5,111 bases of DNA from Planctomycetota bacterium (GTDB taxonomy: Bacteria; Planctomycetota; Phycisphaerae; UBA1845; UTPLA1): assembly GCA_027295245.1 (NCBI GenBank), contig JAPULF010000102.1:1-5111 (forward strand). Reading direction: 5' to 3'. A program made the position numbers and the translations under genes. The notes under the pieces were generated by a model, which did not search any database, was not told the DNA's origin, and saw only the letters and a list, made by a program, of their open reading frames with translations. Of the stretch, positions 1 through 5,111 are shown one piece after another (position 1 is the stretch's first letter; the number at the start of each line of letters is the position of its first letter).

Positions 1-1
1 C

Positions 2-553
2 GCCGCGGCACTCACGATGGCCGCACTTTCGGCACGCCGCATCTCGTCGAAAACGCATGGACTGGCTGTCGGCGCCCTGGGATTGACCGTTTTGTTGCCC
101 ATTGCCGTGTTCGCTCGTCCGTTGGGCCTCGGCCCAGATCAACGCCAAGTGTTCAATGCGGTGGCATGGTTGCGGAACGAAGGGGTAATCAACCGGCCGA
201 TATTCGCAACGAACCCCTGGTTTTCGTACATTCTAGGTTTTGCGGAAGACCCCACGGTTCACAAGGGACCGCGACTCCTGTCTGCAATGCCGGCGGGTAC
301 GATTGTCGTGTGGGATTCGTCCTACAGCGACAATGATTTTCACGGTATTTCCCTGGACGAGTTGACCGGCGACGCATACTACGCACAACTCAAGACTTTT
401 GGCGGAATTGACGGACGGAGTTGGGAATTGCGGGTCTTCGAAAAGATCGCGGCGACACCGGTTTCAGACGCCCCCGGGCGAATCTACCCTCCGAATCTCA
501 TGGCCACGGGTGTGGAGACAGCGAGTACCTATTACCGCGTCATGCCTGAATGA
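2..553 (+). CDS. C-terminal part of a membrane protein, probably a GT-C/PMT-like glycosyltransferase (5' end outside window)
   Basis: The frame is open from the left edge, so the first ATG (17) is probably internal; 183 codons are visible before the TGA. A basic stretch (ARRISSKTHG) is followed by a hydrophobic segment at about nt 62-118 (LAVGALGLTVLLPIAVFA), which reads as the last transmembrane helix with positive charges on the cytoplasmic side. The remaining ~145 residues are soluble and should lie outside the membrane. They contain VFNAVAWLRNEG, then RPIFATNPWFSYILG, then AGTIVVWDSSYS and a final ELRVFEK. This order (a 'WLR' helix, a strand entering 'ATNPW', a 'G-T-I-V-V-W-D' strand and a closing F-E-K strand) resembles the extracytoplasmic tail of polytopic lipid-linked-sugar glycosyltransferases. 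That is a family-level inference: the catalytic N-terminal half is missing, so substrate and activity cannot be stated. It converges with the operon on the other strand and has no obvious functional link to it. Confidence 0.6.
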   Translation, partial: AAALTMAALSARRISSKTHGLAVGALGLTVLLPIAVFARPLGLGPDQRQVFNAVAWLRNEGVINRPIFATNPWFSYILGFAEDPTVHKGPRLLSAMPAGTIVVWDSSYSDNDFHGISLDELTGDAYYAQLKTFGGIDGRSWELRVFEKIAATPVSDAPGRIYPPNLMATGVETASTYYRVMPE

Positions 554-598
554 CCGCTGCGCCTAATGACAGGAACAAGTCCTGGATTTGATTATCGG

Positions 599-764
599 TG
601 TTTCTATCGAAGGGTCGAAGGTAACGGCGCTGCGACTCAGCGGGAGACGACATGAACGTCGTAAGCCACGGAAGAGTCGAAGACCAAGGATTTGGCCGCC
701 AGCGACGCCGGCGTAACGCACGCGGGCCCCGGTGACGGCCTGTGAGTTTCTGTTGTTTCTATCG
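599..764 (+). repeat. 11-bp direct repeat, two copies
   Basis: TGTTTCTATCG occurs exactly at 599-609 and again at 754-764, 155 bp apart, and both copies lie in the non-coding gap. The flanks do not match beyond the 11 bases. It may be a pair of protein-binding sites or a remnant of a small duplication, or it may be chance; nothing in the sequence decides between these. Confidence 0.3.
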
Positions 765-774
765 TTTCGTTCAT
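637..774 (-). CDS. Doubtful small ORF, 45 codons, unknown product
   Basis: Reading leftward from ATG at 774, the ORF encodes 45 residues beginning MNETIETTET and ending YDVHVVSR, then TGA. In-frame starts also exist upstream (ATG at 807 and 876, the latter giving 79 residues). The 774 start is preferred because it overlaps, as ATGA, the stop of a six-codon ORF with a good Shine-Dalgarno sequence (771-804). That is the same junction seen between the large genes of this operon. No domain, signal peptide or membrane segment is recognisable. It lies about 120 nt downstream of the MutS-like gene on the same strand, so read-through transcription could reach it. Codon third positions are only mildly GC-rich and do not settle whether it is coding. 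It may be spurious. Confidence 0.2.
   Translation of the reverse strand: MNETIETTETHRPSPGPACVTPASLAAKSLVFDSSVAYDVHVVSR
721..771 (+). terminator. Possible intrinsic terminator of the left-hand + strand gene
   Basis: CGCGGGCC (721-728) can pair with GGCCTGTG (737-744) to give an 8-bp stem with two G-U pairs around an 8-base loop. It is followed by a T-rich stretch from 747 to 771 (TTTCTGTTGTTTCT and onward). It lies about 170 nt after the stop codon and in the right orientation. The T tract is interrupted and the stem is imperfect, so this is a weak call. Confidence 0.3.
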
Positions 775-791
775 AACCGTGTCTCTGTCAT
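771..791 (-). other. Six-codon mini-ORF (MTETRL) possibly coupled to the small ORF
   Basis: ATG at 791 opens six codons, MTETRL, ending in a TGA (773-771) that overlaps the ATG at 774-772. A match to the Shine-Dalgarno consensus, AAAGGAG, lies six bases upstream. This could be a leader peptide that loads ribosomes for the following 45-codon ORF. The strong ribosome binding site and the overlap are seen directly; a function is inferred, and coincidence is possible at this length. Confidence 0.2.
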
Positions 792-797
792 GTCCGA

Positions 798-804
798 CTC
801 CTTT
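798..804 (-). promoter_or_regulatory. Ribosome binding site of the mini-ORF
   Basis: AAAGGAG on the - strand, six bases before the ATG at 791. It is one of the two best Shine-Dalgarno matches next to a start codon that I found here. The other precedes the GTPase gene. Confidence 0.3.
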
Positions 805-892
805 CATCCCTGAACCGCCCCGACCCCGTCGCGGAGCACTCAATCTCAATGTACGATTCGAATTGCCGAAGCCCAAAAGTCGGTTTTGAGAG

Positions 893-2893
893 TCAAGCAG
901 CGGGGTCTGGGTCTTCGTCGTCGAGGATTGCGGTATCGATCGAGATGGGTGTGGACACGAGTCCGGACAGAATGCGCCGGGCCCGGCGGGTCAGCTTCTC
1001 GGGATAACCTTCGGCCTCCAGGACCTTGAGGGCGTTGCGACTCTCGGCGGGCCCCGACTGCAGCCGATAGTCGAACACGAGTCCGGCGTGATCGAACGAC
1101 TCTCGAAAGTGCCGGTTGACGGACTTTTTGTTATCGGCCAGTTGGGTCAGGGCCGCGTCGTGGGTTGCTATCAGGAAGACGCCGCTGCCTTGGATAAGGG
1201 AGAGGATTACGGCCCCGGCCGCGGCGATCCGTTCCTCGGAATTCGTGCCGCGAAACGGTTCGTCGATCAAACCGAACACCGCGTGTCCGGTCTCGGCCAG
1301 TTCGACCATTCGGCGAATCTGCCGCACTTCGGCGAGGAAGTAGCTCTCCTGCCGGGAGAGGTCGTCGCGGATGCGCAGGTCGGTCAGAATCCGAAGCGGC
1401 GTCAGGCGCATCCGTCGGGCGGTCACGGCCGAGCCGATTTCGGCCAACACGACGTTGACCGCCGCCATTCTCAAAAACGTGGACTTTCCGGACATGTTCG
1501 AGCCGGTCACGATCCACGTGCTGGTCTTTCCATCGAGCGTCAGCGAATTGGCTACGGCGGTCGAGGCGGGGATCAACGGGTGCCGGCCGTTTTCGATATC
1601 GAGTTGGCATCCGTCCGAGAGGAACTCGGGCCAGGTGGCGTCGGGTTCCTCCTCCGCGAAGCATGCCAGCGAGGTGAGCATTTCGCACTCGGCGAGGGCG
1701 GCGACGGCATCGAGCAGCGGCCCGCGGTGGGCCAGGTAGCTCCGCTCCAACAGGGCAAGCACCTGCAAATCCCAGAACACCAGCACGTCGATGATGGTAT
1801 GAACCAGGCCGGAAAGCCCCAGGTAGAGAAGCGGAACGATGCGCTCGAGTGAAGGCAGGCAGCCCGGTCCCATCGATTTCACCAGCCGCAGCCTTTGCTC
1901 GCCCAGAAGGCCGTCCGACGGCAGGGCCTGCACCGTGATTCGAGCGAAAAAGTGCAGCCGACCCAAGACGCCGTCGAGATCGAGCCAGGGTCGGAGTCGG
2001 GGGCGCACCTCTCGATTGAAATGCTGACTGAGAGTCAGATTCACCAAAATCACAATGGTCAGCGGCAGCCAGCCCAGACCAGTCACGATCCATGCAAATG
2101 ACTCGGCGGCGCCGAGTGCGAATGTGAGCGGTGCAGCCAGCGCCCAAATGCGAAGAAAACGCGCCGGAATGCGCCGCGGCAGGGGTTCGGTATCGCGCAC
2201 CGCACGGACAAACTTCGCGCAGGCTAACGCCTCGGATCGCATGCCCGCCGCCGCGGCCATGACGTGCAGCCGCTCCGGTCCGTGCTCGGCGAACCACCGC
2301 ACCGCGGTCTGCCGTTCTTGGGCGGCGTCTCCGGTATTCAAGGGTCGCCGGAGGGCACTCGCGAGTCGGGCTGCGCCGACCGGGCTCGATGTGCGATTCA
2401 GCACGCCGAAGACGCTCAGGGGCTCTCCGAACAGATCGAGGTCGTCGATCTCCTGGGTTGCCAGACGCGGCGACGAATCGTCTTGATCGTACGTTTGGAG
2501 GAACTCTTCCCAGAAGGACAGGTCATTCGGTTCGTGTCCGGACCTGACGATGACGGGTTTACCGCTGACGCGCTCGCCGGCCTCGGAGATTACCTTTCTC
2601 GTCAAGTCGAGCGTGAGCGTTCGTTCTCGAATGGCGTCGTGACGACGGACGGCCCAAACGAACAGCAGGAGCGCGACCGGGGCGAGGACGGCGCCCCAGA
2701 TTTCGTCCTTGCCGAGGTAGTAATAGCCGCCGGTGAAAATGGCCGCGAACGTGAGCAGCCGGGTCCACGACCACACCAGTCCGCGGGCGCGAGATTCCTG
2801 GAACTCGGCCTGTGTGAGCCTCGCGACTTGTTCGAGCCATGCCGAGCGGGCTGCATGGTCGGCGGGCTGATCGGGAAAAGAAGGCAGGCTCAT
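893..2893 (-). CDS. Membrane-spanning MutS-family ATPase (not canonical mismatch repair)
   Basis: 666 residues, with a MutS core and a complete ATPase domain. Two hydrophobic segments lie near the N-terminus (about 44-61 and 65-82) and two more in the middle (about 249-270 and 272-289). Between them, DLDLFG...LNRTSSPVGAARL (152-177) and the following RPL...QERQTAV match the start of the MutS core (domain III). The ATPase domain has Walker A GSNMSGKS (464-471), the DDLSRQESYF-AEV motif (510-523), Walker B with the MutS signature DEPFRGTN (544-551), H-loop THD (577-579), and the typical tail YRLQSG...EGYPEKLTRRAR. All residues needed for ATP hydrolysis are present. The N-terminal mismatch-binding domain (Phe-x-Glu) and a C-terminal Smr nuclease domain are absent, so neither mutS nor mutS2 is the right name. 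Start: ATG at 2893 overlaps the GTPase stop as ATGA, with no Shine-Dalgarno, which points to translational coupling. Substrate and role are unknown; it may act as a membrane-tethered ATP-driven clamp. Confidence 0.88.
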   Translation of the reverse strand: MSLPSFPDQPADHAARSAWLEQVARLTQAEFQESRARGLVWSWTRLLTFAAIFTGGYYYLGKDEIWGAVLAPVALLLFVWAVRRHDAIRERTLTLDLTRKVISEAGERVSGKPVIVRSGHEPNDLSFWEEFLQTYDQDDSSPRLATQEIDDLDLFGEPLSVFGVLNRTSSPVGAARLASALRRPLNTGDAAQERQTAVRWFAEHGPERLHVMAAAAGMRSEALACAKFVRAVRDTEPLPRRIPARFLRIWALAAPLTFALGAAESFAWIVTGLGWLPLTIVILVNLTLSQHFNREVRPRLRPWLDLDGVLGRLHFFARITVQALPSDGLLGEQRLRLVKSMGPGCLPSLERIVPLLYLGLSGLVHTIIDVLVFWDLQVLALLERSYLAHRGPLLDAVAALAECEMLTSLACFAEEEPDATWPEFLSDGCQLDIENGRHPLIPASTAVANSLTLDGKTSTWIVTGSNMSGKSTFLRMAAVNVVLAEIGSAVTARRMRLTPLRILTDLRIRDDLSRQESYFLAEVRQIRRMVELAETGHAVFGLIDEPFRGTNSEERIAAAGAVILSLIQGSGVFLIATHDAALTQLADNKKSVNRHFRESFDHAGLVFDYRLQSGPAESRNALKVLEAEGYPEKLTRRARRILSGLVSTPISIDTAILDDEDPDPAA
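2890..2893 (-). other. ATGA stop/start overlap between GTPase and MutS-like gene
   Basis: ATG (2893-2891) starts the MutS-like ATPase and TGA (2892-2890) ends the GTPase. There is no Shine-Dalgarno match just upstream (the preceding bases read TATCCTCGTCAAC), so the second gene probably depends on ribosomes finishing the first. Confidence 0.8.
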
Positions 2894-4743
2894 GTTGACG
2901 AGGATAAGCGATCGAGGCGTCGCCGCAATCGCTCGAGTTTGTCGCGGAGTTCGGTGAAGGGGCGCGACATTGCACCGACGGATTCGGCGACAACAAGATC
3001 GTCGAGACGCTCGACTATGAGCAGGCGGTCGGCAGCGCCGGTTTCGTCCGCGGGATGCCGGGCTTGGCGCACGACGATCACGCAGCGGGCGTACATGGCG
3101 GCCAGAATCAGGATGTACACGGCCAGAACGACGGCGAGTCCGCTCATCAGGTGGGCTGCACTGAGGGCCCGGACGACTTGAAGCGATCCCTTCATCAAAT
3201 TGAATTCGCCGGCTACCTCGAGGAAGCCCTGGGTGAGGGGCTGCAACAGCGGAAACCACAGGAGCACCAGCCATAGCAATCCGCGCCGCCACGCGCTCGG
3301 GCGACGATAGGTACCCTGGAGCGTATCGACCACGGTCTGATCCAAGTCTCCCACAAGCGTCGCCGCTCCCGCCGTGATGCGATCGGCGATCGCCTCCGCC
3401 GCGGCGAATTGATTCGCCAAACCGAAACGACGTATCACGCGCGGATGATCGCTGCTGACACGTGTTGCATAGACGCCAAGACGATCGGGGAGGGTCTGCG
3501 CGGAGACGTCGAACGGGTCGGACTGATCCGAATGCGCGGCCCCTCGGGCACCGGCAAGTCGACCGCCGATGCGTCGCACCAGCCATCGCGACGGCCAATA
3601 CACGCTTCGCAGGAGCGGCCAATGGCCGACGCGCTCGGAGAGGATGTCGTCGGCGAGGTCCGTATCTCGCCTGAGCCTGGTGCGCAGTCGCAGCCCGACG
3701 ACTTCACTGTAGTCGGGCCCGAACGCTTCGTTCAAGATTGCCTGGTGGTATTCGGGATCGCAGGCGTGATCCAGCAACCGCCGCCACTCGTCGAGTGCGA
3801 AATGCTCGCGAAGGGCAGCGATGTTCTCGTCGATCTCGATGCGCCGATTGGCCCGTTTCAGCATGAGAGAGTCCGGCCCGGTCAGCGGGCTGAGCACGGC
3901 GTCTCTCAATCGCTTCAATTCATCGGCCAGCCTTCTGCCGATTTCTTCGACGAACGGGCGATCGGCGTGAAATGACGACCAACCGGGGTCGTCCCAGCGA
4001 TGCGCGACGTGCCGGACGAACATCTCCGGCTCGGGCGTCAACGCACACATCAGAAAGCGGTGGGACTCGGATTGAGGACAGCCCGCCTGGGCGATCAGGT
4101 CGCGGACCCAATCGTGCTGCCCTTGCCAGAAATCCTCGGCCGCGCCGTTTCGATAGGCCTCGTCGCCGAGGATTTCGTCGGTCTTGTTCAAGACACAATA
4201 CACGTTTCGGCGGTCCTTTAAGACGCGTGGGAACATCTCGACCCAACTTCGATCCGCGATCTTGCGGGGCGTGACCACCCACAGAATCCGATCGAGCAGC
4301 GGCGCGACTGTTGACACGATCTCGAGGTGATCCGTGAACTCACTGTCGAAGTCGGGCATGTCGACCAGGACGACATTGCGGACGGCCTCCGCATCGTGTT
4401 CGGTCACGTCGAGCTTGCCTTCAAGGCCGTTCGCCGCGGCGAATCGTCGCCGGTAGGTCGACACGACGTCGCGGTGAACGTACGCCATCGGCCGCGTGGT
4501 GCCGGTTCCAACCTCGTCTTCATCCGGCGACACGCGCACACACGCGAGTGCGTTGATCAGCGTAGACTTTCCGACATCCTTTCCGCCGAGGATTCCGCAG
4601 ATCACGAGCGGGTCATCGAGACTTCGTTCGGCGCCGGCAACGAGGTCGGCGGGTTCGCAGTTCATCAGGTCGGCAAGCCCGGCGTTGACGGCGTTCAACT
4701 CGTCGCTCGCGGAGGGCGGCCTCTGGGAAGGGGAGTTGATCAC
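2890..4743 (-). CDS. Membrane-anchored P-loop GTPase, dynamin-like in layout
   Basis: 617 residues from a GTG start. The N-terminal G domain shows G1 GGKDVGKS (53-60), a G2 threonine in GTGTTRP (79-85), G3 DMPD (128-131), G4 NKTD (186-189) and a possible G5 CAL (233-235). NKTD indicates guanine specificity. G3 has Asp where DxxG GTPases have Gly. A long, mostly helical middle follows (about 240-480) in which I recognise no domain. Two hydrophobic segments come next (about 488-508 and 532-558), separated by about 25 residues, then a charged coiled coil (595-613, LRDKLERLRRRLDRL). G domain, helical region and membrane hairpin resemble bacterial dynamin-like proteins in layout, but I cannot confirm that family. 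GTG at 4743 is chosen because it overlaps the upstream stop as GTGA and has GGGAGG four bases before it. A later ATG (codon 27) would still keep the P-loop. It probably works at the inner membrane with its operon partners. Confidence 0.85.
   Translation of the reverse strand: MINSPSQRPPSASDELNAVNAGLADLMNCEPADLVAGAERSLDDPLVICGILGGKDVGKSTLINALACVRVSPDEDEVGTGTTRPMAYVHRDVVSTYRRRFAAANGLEGKLDVTEHDAEAVRNVVLVDMPDFDSEFTDHLEIVSTVAPLLDRILWVVTPRKIADRSWVEMFPRVLKDRRNVYCVLNKTDEILGDEAYRNGAAEDFWQGQHDWVRDLIAQAGCPQSESHRFLMCALTPEPEMFVRHVAHRWDDPGWSSFHADRPFVEEIGRRLADELKRLRDAVLSPLTGPDSLMLKRANRRIEIDENIAALREHFALDEWRRLLDHACDPEYHQAILNEAFGPDYSEVVGLRLRTRLRRDTDLADDILSERVGHWPLLRSVYWPSRWLVRRIGGRLAGARGAAHSDQSDPFDVSAQTLPDRLGVYATRVSSDHPRVIRRFGLANQFAAAEAIADRITAGAATLVGDLDQTVVDTLQGTYRRPSAWRRGLLWLVLLWFPLLQPLTQGFLEVAGEFNLMKGSLQVVRALSAAHLMSGLAVVLAVYILILAAMYARCVIVVRQARHPADETGAADRLLIVERLDDLVVAESVGAMSRPFTELRDKLERLRRRLDRLSSST
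4740..4743 (-). other. GTGA stop/start overlap between partial gene and GTPase
   Basis: GTG (4743-4741) starts the GTPase and TGA (4742-4740) ends the upstream gene. A four-base overlap of this kind is the usual sign of translational coupling and of products needed in a fixed ratio. Confidence 0.8.
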
Positions 4744-5111
4744 GCATCCTCCCCCGCTTCGGCGACGGCGACCAGCGCCCGGACGAGATCGTCGTTTTCG
4801 CCGAGGACCAACGACTCCGCCCGCGCGAATCGCGAATCGGCGATGTTGCGACCAAAGGCGATAATCTCCTGGCGAAATGCCTCGGCCGCCGTCTGCACGG
4901 CGTTGAATTCCAGGCTGCCGATCAGTTTCTCGCGGACCACCGACATCAGGCGATTCAACGGGCGTCCCGCAAGGGCGCCGACGCCCGCGCTGGTGGCCAG
5001 GGCGCCGAACGCGTTGGCCAGGACACCCGTCGCCAGGGGCCACGTCAGGACCCCCACCGGGCCGGTTGCGGCCACCAGAACGATCATCCCGGCGATGGTC
5101 GTTCCGCCGAC
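4740..5111 (-). CDS. C-terminal part of a membrane-associated protein, perhaps a partner GTPase (5' end outside window)
   Basis: The frame is open to the right edge; 123 codons are visible, ending in TGA at 4742-4740. The first ~48 visible residues are hydrophobic and rich in Gly and Ala, in two stretches: IAGMIVLVAATGPVGVLTW and PLATGVLANAFGALATSAGVGA. They look like a membrane-inserting hairpin or a pair of helices. The rest is amphipathic helix (VREKLIGSLEFNAVQTAAEAF, then RQEIIAFGRNIADSRF) ending in an acidic tail GEDA. A Gly-rich hydrophobic hairpin followed by helices is common at the C-terminus of bacterial dynamin-like proteins. Such proteins often come as adjacent pairs, so this may be the first GTPase of a pair with the gene downstream. 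No G motif lies in the visible part, so this is inference. The ATG at 5087 is probably internal, not the start. Confidence 0.65.
   Translation of the reverse strand, partial: VGGTTIAGMIVLVAATGPVGVLTWPLATGVLANAFGALATSAGVGALAGRPLNRLMSVVREKLIGSLEFNAVQTAAEAFRQEIIAFGRNIADSRFARAESLVLGENDDLVRALVAVAEAGEDA
4748..4753 (-). promoter_or_regulatory. Ribosome binding site supporting the GTG start of the GTPase
   Basis: GGGAGG on the - strand, with a four-base spacer (ATGC) before GTG at 4743. It lies inside the last codons of the upstream gene (…GAG GAT GCG TGA). Together with the GTGA overlap it favours this GTG over the longer in-frame reading, whose first ATG is at 5043 and which runs over the upstream gene. 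Confidence 0.6.

Larger units (their letters stand above)
554..892. other. Convergent intergenic region
   Basis: This is 339 bases between the stop codon of the + strand gene (553) and that of the MutS-like gene (893). It contains an 11-bp direct repeat TGTTTCTATCG (599-609 and 754-764), a closely spaced pair of TCGAAGG (607-613 and 615-621), a candidate terminator hairpin (721-744) and a candidate short ORF pair on the - strand. No tRNA-like fold, promoter or recombination site was recognised. Immediately after the MutS-like stop only weak short inverted repeats were found (for example CAAAA/TTTTG at 874-888), so no convincing terminator serves the - strand operon. Confidence 0.6.

Noticed and set aside
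652..735. 27-codon + strand ORF (MNVVSHGRV…) with GGGAG five bases upstream
   Set aside because: It is short, ends in an Arg-rich run, has no coding signature and no similarity I recognise. The ATG also lies in the loop of a short ACGAC/GTCGT inverted repeat, which is probably chance.
874..888. CAAAA-GTCGG-TTTTG inverted repeat as terminator of the MutS-like gene
   Set aside because: The stem is only five A/T-rich pairs with no T tract following on the - strand, too weak to call.
1088..1852. 254-codon + strand ORF
   Set aside because: It is antisense to the MutS ATPase domain, has no recognisable domain and is explained by GC-rich codon bias of the real gene.
1131..2297. 388-codon - strand ORF inside the MutS-like gene
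   Set aside because: It is an out-of-frame shadow, rich in Arg, Pro and Gly. The overlapping frame has the full MutS motif set.
2264..3181. 305-codon + strand ORF
   Set aside because: It is antisense across the MutS-like/GTPase junction, with a composition typical of a shadow frame and no motifs.
893..3622. Reading the MutS-like gene as a 909-residue protein from an ATG at 3622
   Set aside because: The extra 243 residues are Arg/Pro/Ser-rich low-complexity sequence lying over the GTPase in another frame. The ATGA overlap at 2893 gives a sensible start.
2890..5043. Reading the GTPase as a 717-residue protein from ATG at 5043
   Set aside because: The first 100 residues are Gly/Arg/Pro-rich and overlap the upstream gene in another frame. 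The GTG at 4743 has a ribosome binding site and a 4-nt overlap.

Overview
The window holds parts of two transcription units facing each other. It is GC-rich bacterial chromosome with long ORFs and tight 4-nt gene overlaps. No tRNA, rRNA, CRISPR array, transposase or phage gene was seen. A membrane-spanning MutS-like ATPase next to a membrane-anchored GTPase would fit a planctomycete or another GC-rich environmental lineage. That is a weak inference, because no taxonomic marker is present.

Left end (2-553, + strand): the C-terminal part of a gene that begins outside the window. It has one hydrophobic segment followed by a soluble domain. It looks like the tail of a polytopic membrane protein, probably of the glycosyltransferase (PMT/GT-C-like) type.

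Middle (554-892): a convergent intergenic region. It has a possible weak terminator for the + strand gene, an 11-bp direct repeat, and on the - strand a short ORF preceded by a six-codon mini-ORF with a good ribosome binding site. None of these is firmly established.

Right (893-5111, - strand): three genes read leftward as one tightly packed operon. The order in transcription is (A) the C-terminal 123 codons of a protein with a Gly/Ala-rich hydrophobic double segment, (B) a 617-residue P-loop GTPase with a C-terminal transmembrane pair and terminal coiled coil, and (C) a 666-residue MutS-family ATPase with four predicted transmembrane segments and no mismatch-recognition domain. A and B overlap by GTGA, and B and C by ATGA, so the three are probably translationally coupled.

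The most interesting content is this operon. Two or three of its products appear to sit in the membrane, and it joins a dynamin-like or other membrane GTPase to a MutS-type clamp ATPase that cannot be a normal mismatch-repair protein. What it does cannot be read from the sequence. A membrane-associated complex driven by both GTP and ATP is a reasonable working hypothesis.
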